From positions 1 to 61,470 of the forward strand of contig JBFMFY010000014.1 of the NCBI GenBank assembly GCA_040751955.1: 61,470 nt of DNA, written 5' to 3'. The notes under the pieces were generated by a model that was not told the DNA's origin, did not search any database, and worked only from the letters and a program-made list of their open reading frames with translations. The translations under genes were made by a program, and so were the position numbers. Below are positions 1-8,185 of the stretch, piece after piece. Position 1 is the stretch's first letter, and each line of letters opens with the position of its first letter. The stretch is from SpSt-333 sp040751955 (lineage in GTDB: Bacteria; Bacteroidota; Ignavibacteria; UBA10030; UBA8401).

Positions 1-149
1 TTTTTGCAGGAATAATCTCCACTTACATCATAAACAGTGGTATATTATACCATCGGCAGTTCCTACCCTTTATCATTGTAAATTTTTATTAATGTACAGT
101 GGGAAGATTTGATGAATCCCAAATCCATAGTAAAATTTGTGCAACCCAA

Positions 150-542
150 ATGAATGTCAAAAGAACAAACTTTGCAAGCGGCGCCCCGTGGGAAGATATC
201 GTCGGGTATTCGCGCGCAGTGCGCGTTGGCAATGTCATTGAGGTGACCGGTACCGTCGCTGTTGACGACAACGGTACAATCGTCGGAAAAGGTAACCCGT
301 ACGAACAGACGAAATTCATTATTCAAAAGATTGAAAAAGTGTTGCACCGCGCCGGCGCAACCCTCAACGATGTCGTACGCACACGTATGTTCGTAACAGA
401 TATTTCCAAATGGGAATTGTACGGCAAAGCTCACGGTGAATTCTTCGGCACCATCAAACCGTGTACGACAATGGTCGAGGTTTCCCGCCTCATCTCTCCA
501 GACTATCTAATTGAAATTGAAGCGACAGCGATTGTGGATTAA
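150..542 (+). CDS. ridA: RidA family (YjgF/YER057c/UK114) deaminase
   Basis: Small cytosolic protein of the RidA superfamily, whose best-known members hydrolyse reactive enamine/imine intermediates made by PLP enzymes. The sequence shows the family layout: an N-terminal strand region (YSRAVRVGNVIEVTGTVA), a central helix (IEKVLHRAGATLNDVVRTRMFVTD) and a C-terminal MVEVSRLISPDYLIEIEATA strand. The arginine in the VVRTRMFVTD stretch and the glutamate near the C-terminus fit the usual ligand site. The frame is open to a GTG at 99, but the ATG at 150 gives a 130-residue protein of normal length and begins just before the conserved core, so it is preferred; neither start has a clear ribosome-binding site. 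Its stop codon abuts the next ATG, so it is co-transcribed with rsgA. The exact RidA subgroup cannot be fixed by eye. Confidence 0.9.
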   Translation: MNVKRTNFASGAPWEDIVGYSRAVRVGNVIEVTGTVAVDDNGTIVGKGNPYEQTKFIIQKIEKVLHRAGATLNDVVRTRMFVTDISKWELYGKAHGEFFGTIKPCTTMVEVSRLISPDYLIEIEATAIVD

Positions 543-1598
543 ATGGATCCCAACTTTGAACAAGAACGATTAAGGTACATCAACGAAGGTTTCTCCATCG
601 CCCGTGTCGCCGCCGAACACAAAGAGATGTACTCAATCCTTCTGGACGGAAATATTATCAACGCCGAGGTTACCGGACGGTTGATGTTTGCTGCCGAATC
701 GCGCAAAGATTTTCCCGCCGTGGGGGATTGGGTCGCTGTTCAACGATATGAGAATTCAAACGCTATTATCCACCACATTCTCCCGCGCAAAACATGCATC
801 GTCAGGAAAGCACCGGGAAAAGAATTTACGGAACAGATCATCGCAGCAAATATCGATGTCGTTTTCATCATCCAATCCCTTGATCATAATTACAACATCC
901 GACGTCTCGAACGCTTTCTGCTGGTTTCAAAAGAAAGCGGGGCAGTGCCAGTGGTTCTTCTCAGCAAAATTGATCTGATCACGGATGATGAATTGAAGAA
1001 CAGAATCAATGAAGTGACTGCAATCTCTCCCGGCATTCGTACCATTGCGTACAGCGCAAAAACCTTATCTCATATTGATGAGATTAAACATCTGATTTCC
1101 GAAAATACGACGGTCTGTTTCATTGGTTCATCCGGTGTCGGAAAATCGACACTCATCAATCGGCTGATCGGAAAGGAATTGCTGGAAACCAACGAAGTAC
1201 GGGAGGAAGATTCAAGAGGACGCCACACGACCACACAGAGGCAATTGGTTCCGCTTGAAGGGGGCGGTTTTGTGATCGATACTCCCGGTATGAGAGAATT
1301 AGGATTGTGGGAGATTTCTGGCAGCATCGAGGAGATATTTCCCGAAATCGCATCGCTGGCTGCCGGATGCAAATTCACAGACTGCACCCACGTTCACGAG
1401 CCTGATTGTGCCGTGCTGCGTGCAATACACGAAGGGGAATTGAATACGAAACGTTATGAAAGTTACATCAAACTGAAAAAAGAGGCGGAGTACGTCGCGT
1501 CAAAAACCGATGTGACGAAGCAACAAGAGAGAAAAGCAAAAGATAAACGGCTGGGGCGTGCAATAAAAGAATTTATGAAAAAGGATAAAAGAAGATAA
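543..1598 (+). CDS. rsgA: Ribosome small subunit-dependent GTPase A
   Basis: Circularly permuted GTPase that helps 30S subunit maturation. An N-terminal OB-fold (to about residue 70) is followed by the G motifs in permuted order: SKID (G4), the P-loop GSSGVGKST (G1), the RGRHTTTQ switch (G2) and DTPGMRE (G3). The C-terminal zinc-binding segment (GCKFTDCTHVHEPDCAV) carries the Cys-Cys-His-Cys pattern. At 351 residues it is full length, with a basic Lys/Arg-rich tail. The ATG directly follows the ridA stop (TAAATG), implying translational coupling. The stop at 1596-1598 is immediately followed by the stop of the convergent gene on the other strand, leaving no intergenic base. Confidence 0.97.
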   Translation: MDPNFEQERLRYINEGFSIARVAAEHKEMYSILLDGNIINAEVTGRLMFAAESRKDFPAVGDWVAVQRYENSNAIIHHILPRKTCIVRKAPGKEFTEQIIAANIDVVFIIQSLDHNYNIRRLERFLLVSKESGAVPVVLLSKIDLITDDELKNRINEVTAISPGIRTIAYSAKTLSHIDEIKHLISENTTVCFIGSSGVGKSTLINRLIGKELLETNEVREEDSRGRHTTTQRQLVPLEGGGFVIDTPGMRELGLWEISGSIEEIFPEIASLAAGCKFTDCTHVHEPDCAVLRAIHEGELNTKRYESYIKLKKEAEYVASKTDVTKQQERKAKDKRLGRAIKEFMKKDKRR

Positions 1599-2792
1599 CT
1601 ATATTCGCTTCAACGCCTGCTCAAAATCCTCGATCAGATCGTCTATCCCTTCGGCACCGACTGAAATGCGGATCATCCCCGGTGTTACGCCGTGTTTCTG
1701 CAATTCACCGTTGCTCATATTGACATGCGATGAATAGACCGGAATACTGACGAGTGTTTCCGCACCGCCAAGAGACATCGCATTCACGGCGACTCGCAGT
1801 GAGTCGCATACCTTCACAGCCGATTTTACTCCCCCCTTCACCTCCATGCACACCATCGCACCGAAACCGCTCATTTGCTTCTTTGCGGTAACATGTTGCG
1901 GATGTGATTGCAATCCGGGGTAAAAGATTCTGGAAATCTTGCGATGTTTTTCAAAATGTTTTGCAAGGAGCAGTGCGTTCTCGCTCTGTTTTTCAACGCG
2001 CAACTGGAATGTCTTCAAACTCCTCGAGATCAAGAATGCTGCAAACGGATCGGCACAACCGCCGAGATATTTTGCCAGATGGCGAACGTTGTGAATGTAT
2101 GTTTTCTTCCCTACGACAACGCCTGCAAGAAGATCGCTGTGCCCGCCGATGTATTTCGTCGCACTCTCCACGATCGCATCAAAGCCGATGATGAACGGCG
2201 ATTGGTACAGGCAGGTCGCGAACGTATTGTCGATCATCGTAAAGATTTTCGCGCCCGATTTCTTTTCGGTTTTCCGAATCTCTGCAATCGCCTTGTAAAG
2301 ATCGACAACGCCGACCGTGGGATTTGTCGGCGACTCGCAATAGAACAGTTTTGTCTTTGCCGTGGCGAGTTTAGAAATATCAGAGAGTGATTCTGCATCA
2401 ACATACTTGACGGTGATGTTGTAGAATGGAAGCACATCGCGAAAGAAACGGTATGTTCCGCCGTACAGCGACGGCGTGCTGATGATCTCGTCACCCGATT
2501 TCACAATTGAAAGGATCGCCGTTGAAATTGCAGCCATGCCGGAAGAAAAAAGGGCTGCGGCATCCGCATCGTTCATCACGGCAATCTTTTCTTCCGCATC
2601 TTCTACGGATGGATTGTGATACCGCGAATAGACATACACACTTGTATCGCCTTGTGAGTACCGAATTGCGTCATCGGAACTGTCAAATCGGTAAGTCGAT
2701 GTCTGATAGATGGGCGGTGTAACCGGACCTTTGAAAGCGTGGAGTTTCTTCCCGTGAATGGCTCGCGTTGCTATCGACGGCTTTTTCTTCAT
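1599..2792 (-). CDS. Trans-sulfuration family PLP enzyme (cystathionine gamma-synthase / methionine gamma-lyase type)
   Basis: Cytosolic PLP-dependent enzyme of the Cys/Met metabolism family. It is 397 residues, full length. Visible signatures are YSRYHNPSVEDAE near the N-terminus, the SSGMAAIST phosphate-binding segment, the MIDNTFAT aspartate region and the PLP lysine in SATKYIGGHSD. The C-terminus has the family SVGAEGIDDLIEDFEQAL motif. Members catalyse gamma-replacement or gamma-elimination on homoserine esters, cystathionine or methionine; the exact reaction cannot be decided from sequence alone because CGS, CGL, MGL and homocysteine synthases share these motifs. The start lies one base from the stop of the amidase gene, so it is the last gene of a minus-strand run from 7176. 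Confidence 0.9.
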   Translation of the reverse strand: MKKKPSIATRAIHGKKLHAFKGPVTPPIYQTSTYRFDSSDDAIRYSQGDTSVYVYSRYHNPSVEDAEEKIAVMNDADAAALFSSGMAAISTAILSIVKSGDEIISTPSLYGGTYRFFRDVLPFYNITVKYVDAESLSDISKLATAKTKLFYCESPTNPTVGVVDLYKAIAEIRKTEKKSGAKIFTMIDNTFATCLYQSPFIIGFDAIVESATKYIGGHSDLLAGVVVGKKTYIHNVRHLAKYLGGCADPFAAFLISRSLKTFQLRVEKQSENALLLAKHFEKHRKISRIFYPGLQSHPQHVTAKKQMSGFGAMVCMEVKGGVKSAVKVCDSLRVAVNAMSLGGAETLVSIPVYSSHVNMSNGELQKHGVTPGMIRISVGAEGIDDLIEDFEQALKRI

Positions 2793-2793
2793 C

Positions 2794-4398
2794 TCATTCT
2801 ATGTTCTGTTCGTATTCTACTTTATATCGTTGCAATGCCTTCAGGATCGCTTCGGCAATTTTTCGCTGCCCGGCAGGACTGCGGAGAAATTTTTCTTCTT
2901 TCGGATTGGAAAGATATCCCGTTTCAATCAACACGTTCGGCATCGAGGCACCGACGAGAACGTAAAATCCTGCCTGCTTTACCGGTGTTCGCTGCGCTTC
3001 CATATCGGCACTCATCGTCTCTTCCAGCAGTTCGGCAAACCGTTCGCTTTGTTTCACATACGCGCTCTGCGCCATCGTCAGGATGATGAAATTTTCCTCC
3101 GTCAGATTCTGATAGCGGTCTTCGTAATCTTTTTCCAGCTGCACAACCGCATTTTCCTTTTCAGCAATGCGGATGGCATCTTCCGTCTTTCCGGGACGGA
3201 GCAGATAAATTTCAAATCCGTTCGACGTGGAAGGTTTCCGTTCGGTGGAATTGCAGTGAATGCTGACGAACAATTTTCCCTCCGCCTCATTTGCAATCTG
3301 TCCGCGCCGGTATAATTCAACGAACCTGTCTGTTTTGCGTGTGTACACCACTTTTACATCGGGCATATACTTTTCAATCAACGAGCCGAGTTTCAACGCA
3401 ATACCGAGTGTAATATCCTTTTCGCGTGTTCCGATAATACCAATCGTACCGGGGTCTTTGCCACCGTGCCCTGCATCGAGTACAATGACATCGAGCTTCC
3501 ATTTATTTTTTTGCCGTTCAATTGTCGATGCATTTTCTTTCCGCCGCCGTTCCGCCTCCTGCACACGTCTGATGGAATCGGCGTTCACTTCTCTCTTTGT
3601 TTCCATCTGCTCAGGAACTAACGTCAGCAAGAGATCGCTGCTTGTTTGATCCTGCACAATTTCGGAATTCACCACTTTCCCGCGAATCTGTAAACTCAAT
3701 TGCAGCGCCGTCTCGGTTTGAATCGGCTGAATGCGCCTGATGATGCCGCCGGTAAATGTCGTATCGAGCTGTAATGTATCTCCCACAGCCGAAGGAAGCG
3801 TCAGGTAAATCCACTCACCGAGCTGCAGCGTGCGGCTTGCATCTGCGATGCGGGAGGATAAATGTACTCTCAACAATGTTCCGTTCTTCTTTTCCTCAAT
3901 TTCAAATCCCGTCACGCGCGGAATGATCGGTTCGGACGAAATGGCGAATGTTGTATCTTCTTCTAATCGTAACATCGCACTGTTGAAAGTATTCAACAAA
4001 GCAATCATTTCGTCAGCAGGGACAAAATAGAGGCTCTCCATAAGCGCAACCGTGTGAGACAGTTGATGTACTTGATACTGTTTCGTAGCCGGATTTGTCT
4101 GTACGACAAATCCATTTTCGGCGGAAAATTTCAGTACGGTGCTGTCGAGATGGATCTCTGCTTTTTTCAGGATCTTGTTTTCAAAATACCGGAGTGAGAG
4201 AAATCCGGCAACATCTTTGACGGAGAGAAATTTCCGTCCATGATCGGTCAGTGAACGCACACTCGCCGTTTGCTTTGCCGAAACGACATTCAATGTCGTA
4301 CTATGCCGCGTATGCTGCGCCGACAAGATACCGCATGCAACGGAGCAAAGAACTGCAGTACAACCTACGTAGTAAATAAATGTCCGGATATTCATCAA
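2794..4398 (-). CDS. N-acetylmuramoyl-L-alanine amidase (AMIN + Amidase_3)
   Basis: Secreted zinc amidase that cleaves the amide bond between MurNAc and the stem peptide, usually during cell separation. An N-terminal signal peptide (IYYVGCTAVLCSVACGILSAQ) is followed by a copper-amine-oxidase-N-like segment (RKFLSVKDVAGFLSLRYF) and an AMIN-like beta domain. A charged linker leads to the catalytic domain from about residue 305. Catalytic signatures are VIVLDAGHGGKDPG (zinc His), the Glu in GTREKDITLG, SIHCNS (second zinc His) and the catalytic Glu in VLIETGYLSNP. The start overlaps the yajQ stop by four bases (ATGA coupling). The 534-residue length is large but usual for periplasmic amidases with targeting domains. 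Confidence 0.93.
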   Translation of the reverse strand: MMNIRTFIYYVGCTAVLCSVACGILSAQHTRHSTTLNVVSAKQTASVRSLTDHGRKFLSVKDVAGFLSLRYFENKILKKAEIHLDSTVLKFSAENGFVVQTNPATKQYQVHQLSHTVALMESLYFVPADEMIALLNTFNSAMLRLEEDTTFAISSEPIIPRVTGFEIEEKKNGTLLRVHLSSRIADASRTLQLGEWIYLTLPSAVGDTLQLDTTFTGGIIRRIQPIQTETALQLSLQIRGKVVNSEIVQDQTSSDLLLTLVPEQMETKREVNADSIRRVQEAERRRKENASTIERQKNKWKLDVIVLDAGHGGKDPGTIGIIGTREKDITLGIALKLGSLIEKYMPDVKVVYTRKTDRFVELYRRGQIANEAEGKLFVSIHCNSTERKPSTSNGFEIYLLRPGKTEDAIRIAEKENAVVQLEKDYEDRYQNLTEENFIILTMAQSAYVKQSERFAELLEETMSADMEAQRTPVKQAGFYVLVGASMPNVLIETGYLSNPKEEKFLRSPAGQRKIAEAILKALQRYKVEYEQNIE

Positions 4399-4892
4399 CG
4401 ATAATTGGTGAATTGTAATGGAAGTGGAAAATCTATCGAACGCAGTTTTGCGATCACTGATTGAAGATCATCCTTGTCTTTTCCCGTCACCCGTACCTGA
4501 TCATCCATGATCTGCGCCTGCACTTTGATCTTCATATCCTTAATGATTTGCACCAATTTTCTCGCGTTCTCTTTATCAATACCCACCTGCAGCGTGATCT
4601 TCTGGCGTGCCATGCCGCCGGCAGCAGGTTCAACCTCGCTGTACTTCAGCGTCTTCAAATGAATCCCCCGCTTTACAAATTTATTCTGCAGCACGTCGAT
4701 GACTGCTTTCAAGCGAAATTCATCATCGGATGTGACAGTGACGATCTTATCTTTTTCGATGAACTCGATGGTTGTCTTGGTATCCTTGAAGTCGTACCGG
4801 GTGAGGACCTCTTTCCGCGCCTGATTCAGGGCGTTATCCACCTCCTGCATGTTGACTTCGGAAACGATATCGAATGAATTTTGCTGAGCCAT
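4395..4892 (-). CDS. yajQ: YajQ family cyclic di-GMP-binding / nucleotide-binding protein
   Basis: Small 165-residue cytosolic protein of the UPF0234/YajQ family, which folds as two RNP-like domains; some homologues bind cyclic di-GMP. Recognisable family stretches are NSFDIVSEVNMQEVDNAL at the N-terminus, ARKEVLTRYDFKD and the C-terminal QVRVTGKDKDDLQSVIAKL followed by FPLPLQFTNYR. It overlaps the amidase start by four bases and lies 41 bases after the ogg gene, so it belongs to the same minus-strand run. No clear ribosome-binding site is seen. Ligand binding in this species is unproven. Confidence 0.95.
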   Translation of the reverse strand: MAQQNSFDIVSEVNMQEVDNALNQARKEVLTRYDFKDTKTTIEFIEKDKIVTVTSDDEFRLKAVIDVLQNKFVKRGIHLKTLKYSEVEPAAGGMARQKITLQVGIDKENARKLVQIIKDMKIKVQAQIMDDQVRVTGKDKDDLQSVIAKLRSIDFPLPLQFTNYR

Positions 4893-4933
4893 AGTGTTGA
4901 ATGAATGTACAACGATTTAACCGCTTCTTCAAT

Positions 4934-5566
4934 CTATTTCAAAATTTCTCCCGCTTCGTTGCTCCAAAACACCAGGTCGAGTTCGTCGGTCGGAATTCCG
5001 ATGGCAGCGGAGAACCGAAGAAACTTCTTTTCAATTTTCAGATATACTTTTTTGGAGATCGTCTTTGGAACAGAACGGATGACGCCATGATACCACAGAT
5101 TCTTTATGATGTGCCGGTCGAGAATTGCAAGTCCATCATTCTTTCCGATGTTCCGCAAAAAATGCGTCGCCTCCTTAAAACTGAGTCCCATTACATTCTC
5201 AACAAGCCAGAGCCGTTTCGCAACTGCAGTCTTCCTGCTCACGATGCACGTTTCGATTTCAGAAAACTTCTGCTTCATGCCTGCGATCCACTTCGCTTTT
5301 GTTTTGTGGAACCGGATGTAATGCCATTTGTCCGACAAGATCGGTTCGGGATTGACATCGGCATTCTTATAATCAAGCGCTTCGAACTTCGCCTGTGCTT
5401 TCGCCGCATTGACCGCACTCGATTGCGGCGTCATAAGGCAATAAAGCAACTCGTAAAAATATTGTTCCTTTGGTACATGTTTAAATTCACGGAGCCTTTG
5501 ACGGATCGCCCGCTTTTTTGATTCATGTGCTTTCTTCAGTTCATCGATATGTTTGTATTGTTTCAT
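4934..5566 (-). CDS. ogg: N-glycosylase/DNA lyase, archaeal-type 8-oxoguanine glycosylase (Ogg2-like)
   Basis: Base-excision repair enzyme that removes 8-oxoguanine and nicks the abasic site. The 210-residue length and the conserved block GLSFKEATHFLRNIG followed by LAILDRHI match the archaeal-type Ogg2 family. The Lys in FKEA is the Schiff-base nucleophile and the Asp in LDRH the catalytic acid. An N-terminal helix with FYELLYCLMTPQSSA resembles the HhH glycosylase core. The start overlaps the mutY stop by four bases, so 8-oxoG removal and adenine-opposite-8-oxoG removal are translationally coupled. This is a repair pair, with the unusual feature that the Ogg is the archaeal rather than Fpg type. 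Confidence 0.9.
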   Translation of the reverse strand: MKQYKHIDELKKAHESKKRAIRQRLREFKHVPKEQYFYELLYCLMTPQSSAVNAAKAQAKFEALDYKNADVNPEPILSDKWHYIRFHKTKAKWIAGMKQKFSEIETCIVSRKTAVAKRLWLVENVMGLSFKEATHFLRNIGKNDGLAILDRHIIKNLWYHGVIRSVPKTISKKVYLKIEKKFLRFSAAIGIPTDELDLVFWSNEAGEILK

Positions 5567-6468
5567 TCGGCGATCGAGTATCTGTTCTTGCGCCGCTCTA
5601 CCAATCCGTCATTCTTCATTTGATTGAGTACTTTTCCGATCCACTCAATATCACGGACGGATGGATCTTTCCACAGAAGGAATGTAATTTCTCCGATTGA
5701 AAAAGCCTTGTGATGCAGCAACTTTAATATTCGCCCCCGGTACAATCTGCGGGGAATACCTTTCCACGACGGTTCTTTTTTTCTTGCTCTTTTCTTTGGT
5801 GTCAGGAATACTTTCGAAAAAGCCGAACGGCAATGTGAGTGAACGGGACATTCGGAACAAGCCGGACGTTGTGCCGTGCAATAAGCGGAGCCGAGATCCA
5901 TGAGTGATTGATTCCATTCATAAGCCCGCTTTGAAGGGAGGAATTGTTCGGCTATCTTCCATGCCTCTTTTTCAGAAATGAGTTCGGAGGATGAACGGAC
6001 ACTTTTCGTCCAGCGCGTCAAAATTCTTTTTACATTCACATCAACAACGGGAACGTGCTGACCGAATGCGAAACAGGCAACGGCATGTGCAGTATATTTT
6101 CCAATTCCCGGAAGCGTTTGTAATTCGTCTATGCTCTTCGGAAGTTTATGTTGATGATGGGCAACAACAGTGCGGGTAAGTTTATGCAGCCGCAGCGCGC
6201 GGTTATTGTATCCCAATCCTGACCAGGCACGAAGCACATCGGCACGAGTGGCACGGGCGAGTGAATGAAACGAAGGGAATTGGCGCAGCCACCGTTTGTA
6301 GTGCACAACAACACGGTTCACCTGTGTTTGTTGAAGCATAATTTCGGAAAGAAGAATTTTATACGGATTGCGCGTCGTTCGCCATGGAAGAGATCGGCGG
6401 TGGCGTGCATACCACCGGAGCAATTCTTTATGAAATATGCTGTACGAAGATTTTTTTCCAGCCATCAA
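5563..6468 (-). CDS. mutY: A/G-specific adenine DNA glycosylase
   Basis: Removes adenine mispaired with 8-oxoguanine or guanine. Motifs in order are LLSEIMLQQTQV with the catalytic Glu, the HhH LPGIGKYTAHAV, VVDVNVKRILTRW with the catalytic Asp, and the [4Fe-4S] loop C-x6-C-x2-C-x5-C (CTAQRPACSECPVHSHC). The protein is 301 residues and lacks a clear C-terminal NUDIX-like 8-oxoG recognition domain. The tail instead reads YRGRILKLLHHKAFSIGE then a winged-helix-like segment, as in some shorter MutY homologues. It lies 12 bases after the response-regulator gene and overlaps ogg by four bases. Confidence 0.94.
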   Translation of the reverse strand: MMAGKKSSYSIFHKELLRWYARHRRSLPWRTTRNPYKILLSEIMLQQTQVNRVVVHYKRWLRQFPSFHSLARATRADVLRAWSGLGYNNRALRLHKLTRTVVAHHQHKLPKSIDELQTLPGIGKYTAHAVACFAFGQHVPVVDVNVKRILTRWTKSVRSSSELISEKEAWKIAEQFLPSKRAYEWNQSLMDLGSAYCTAQRPACSECPVHSHCRSAFSKVFLTPKKRARKKEPSWKGIPRRLYRGRILKLLHHKAFSIGEITFLLWKDPSVRDIEWIGKVLNQMKNDGLVERRKNRYSIAE

Positions 6469-6480
6469 CCGGTATGTGCC

Positions 6481-7176
6481 TCATTCATCTTTCAACACAA
6501 ATCCCTGACCGTACACCGTGTGAATGAGTTTCTTGTCATACGCCTTGTCGATGGAATTGCGGAGGTAGTTGATGTACACATCAACGAAGTTTGTTCCTGC
6601 ATCGAAGTGATGTCCCCACACTTCCTCTGCAATCTGCATGCGCGAGACAACCTTCCCTTTGTTGCGAAGGAGGTATTCCAGCAGTGAGAACTCTTTCGGA
6701 CTCAATTCGATATCGTTGCCAGCGCGTCGTACTTTTCGAGAGACAAGATCCATCTCAAGATCGGCGACGTCGAGTTTCACCACTTCGCCCGCATTGGAGA
6801 CGCGGCGGAAGAGTGCATCAATCCTCGCGAGCAGTTCTTTCATATCGAACGGCTTGGCGAGGTAATCATCTGCCCCAAGTTTCAATCCTTTCACCTTATC
6901 ATCGACGGCATTCAATCCCGAAAGGATCAGCACCGGCGGAAATGCAGACCGCTTGCGCAGTTCTTTTAAGACATCGAATCCCGATTTTTTTGGGAGCGAA
7001 AGATCGAGTATAACAAGATCGTATTCATTTGCCAGGAGTTTGTCCGACGCTTCTTCGCCGTTGAATGCAATTTCAACAGCGAATGTCTTCGAAAGACGTT
7101 TCTCAACCAGCAATGCAATATCTTTATGATCTTCAACGACAAGAATGCGTTTCGGTTGATCGTCAGTTTTTTTCAC
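6481..7176 (-). CDS. OmpR-family response regulator (orphan)
   Basis: Two-domain transcriptional regulator of 231 residues. The receiver domain has the acidic pair in LVVEDHKD, the phosphoacceptor Asp in VILDLSLPKKSG, the Ser/Thr position in LILSGLN and the conserved Lys in YLAKPF. The C-terminal OmpR/PhoB winged helix includes LSPKEFSLLEYLLRNKGKVVSR and the recognition region NFVDVYINYLRNSID. No histidine kinase is adjacent; the gene heads the run mutY-ogg-yajQ-amidase-PLP enzyme. Translation starts at a GTG. Upstream lies a 10-bp inverted repeat (7215-7241) that could be an operator. The signal is unknown. Confidence 0.93.
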   Translation of the reverse strand: MKKTDDQPKRILVVEDHKDIALLVEKRLSKTFAVEIAFNGEEASDKLLANEYDLVILDLSLPKKSGFDVLKELRKRSAFPPVLILSGLNAVDDKVKGLKLGADDYLAKPFDMKELLARIDALFRRVSNAGEVVKLDVADLEMDLVSRKVRRAGNDIELSPKEFSLLEYLLRNKGKVVSRMQIAEEVWGHHFDAGTNFVDVYINYLRNSIDKAYDKKLIHTVYGQGFVLKDE

Positions 7177-7845
7177 AGATTATATCCGTAGTAAGTGTGT
7201 AGTAAAAAGTTGTTTTTGACGACGCTCCATTCGTCGTCAAATATACTATATATAGACACTGTCACAAATTCTTCCGCACTATCCCTTCATCCTTCGCACC
7301 CATACGCAATACTGCCCGGCGTATCTGTTCATTCAACACATCGGTTTTGAACTCTACTCTTATCTATAGAGTACCATACCCCAAAAGCATGCCGTAGCAT
7401 AAGAAATTTTGCCTCAGTATTCAATCCCGTTCACTGTCATTCTTTTCCCACCCACGTCCATCTGATTTTCACCCTTTTATTGGTCATTCAATACTACAAA
7501 ACCTTGCACTACCGACCGTTTTACTTGTCGGGAGAGAAAGCGTAGCAAAAAGAAGTGCAGTTTCTTTCTCTTGCAAATCCATTCTGTTTTGAACATAGCG
7601 GACAACATCGTCTCTTGTTTTTTAGCAACTGCATTCAGACTCTCTATAAATCTCCGTCAAACGCTACTTCACATAGTGCTTCAACATGATTCAATTTAAG
7701 AGGTTCAAGACGAACGAGGTTACCTCGAACACAACAGGTTTGATATCATGCGCAAATATATAAAAAATGGGATTGATTGCAAGCAATTGAGCAAAAGTCT
7801 TTTGAAAGATTTTATTGATTTCGTATATTGCATGCGAATTTGATT
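7177..7845. other. Gene-free intergenic stretch
   Basis: No convincing coding sequence, RNA gene or repeat family was recognised here apart from the inverted repeat at 7215-7241. A 68-codon reading frame on the minus strand (7691-7897) has no ribosome-binding site, no recognisable motif and runs into the tRNA remnant, so it is not called. The stretch is AT-rich and probably carries the promoter of the regulator operon. Confidence 0.5.
7215..7241. promoter_or_regulatory. 10-bp inverted repeat upstream of the OmpR-type regulator
   Basis: The arms TTTGACGACG and CGTCGTCAAA pair perfectly around a 7-base loop. There is no U-run on either side, so it does not look like an intrinsic terminator. 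It lies about 40 bases upstream of the GTG start of the regulator gene, a place where an operator or autoregulatory site would be expected. Function is inferred from position only. Confidence 0.4.
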
Positions 7846-7914
7846 GGTCCCGTAGCTCAGTCCGCCAAAGGCGGATTTCGTTCAGCGCATAAATCACGCT
7901 GAACTCAACTGGAT
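7846..7914 (+). pseudogene. Truncated tRNA-Arg 5' fragment split by a palindromic insert
   Basis: Bases 7846-7860 (GGTCCCGTAGCTCAG) are identical to the first 15 bases of the intact tRNA-Arg 87 bases downstream. After a 43-base insert (7861-7903), 7904-7914 reads CTCAACTGGAT, matching the tRNA's CTCAGCTGGAT with one change. No anticodon arm, T arm or 3' acceptor strand follows, so only about the first 20 tRNA positions were duplicated. CTCA occurs on both sides of the insert like a short target duplication. Confidence 0.7.
7861..7904. repeat. Double-hairpin palindromic insert
   Basis: This 43-base insert inside the tRNA fragment consists of two perfect inverted repeats: TCCGCC-AAA-GGCGGA (7861-7875), and an 8-bp stem with arms at 7880-7887 and 7897-7904. 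It has the form of a small mobile palindromic (REP/MITE-like) unit. No second copy of the whole unit was seen in this window, so its dispersed nature is inferred. Confidence 0.5.
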
Positions 7915-7932
7915 TGTAAGTTTTTATTTATA

Positions 7933-8006
7933 GGTCCCGTAGCTCAGCTGGATAGAGCAACAGCCTTCTAAGCTGTGGGTCGCCCGTTCGAATCGGGCCG
8001 GGATCG
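7933..8006 (+). tRNA. tRNA-Arg (anticodon TCT)
   Basis: A 74-base cloverleaf. The acceptor strand GGTCCCG (7933-7939) pairs with CGGGATC (7999-8005), including one G-U pair, with G as discriminator. The D arm contains AGCTCAGCTGGATAGAGC. The anticodon arm is ACAGC-CTTCTAA-GCTGT, giving anticodon TCT for AGA/AGG codons. The T arm is GCCCG-TTCGAAT-CGGGC. CCA is not encoded. A terminator follows 33 bases downstream. Confidence 0.96.
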
Positions 8007-8038
8007 CAAAGAAGATTTATTATTACTCAGCAACAAAT

Positions 8039-8069
8039 AAAAAAGTCCTGAACCATCCAGGACTTTTTT
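8039..8069. terminator. Bidirectional intrinsic terminator
   Basis: A 12-bp perfect stem (AAAAAAGTCCTG paired with CAGGACTTTTTT) closes a 7-base loop. It ends in a T-run on the + strand and, because of the A-run on the left arm, also on the minus strand. It can therefore terminate both the tRNA-Arg transcript and the convergent minus-strand operon that ends at 8186. Confidence 0.85.
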
Positions 8070-8185
8070 ATTTACGCAAAAATGTTACCATCACGCAACG
8101 TCTAATTACCTTAAATCCAACAATAACTTTGCTTTCGTCATTAAATCCACATTCGATTTTACATACACAAAAAAGTAATAACTCT

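Noticed and set aside
1..149. Upstream coding start of RidA at the GTG at 99
   Set aside because: The extra 17 residues are not family-like and the start has no ribosome site.
4901..5521. 206-codon + strand frame
   Set aside because: Antisense shadow of the ogg gene, with unusual Phe/Arg-rich composition.
7691..7897. 68-codon minus-strand reading frame in the gene-poor gap
   Set aside because: No ribosome site, no recognisable motif, and it runs through the palindromic insert in the tRNA fragment.
7933..8006. tRNA as integration site for a mobile island
   Set aside because: No integrase gene and no repeat of the tRNA 3' end were found; only the 5' end is duplicated.
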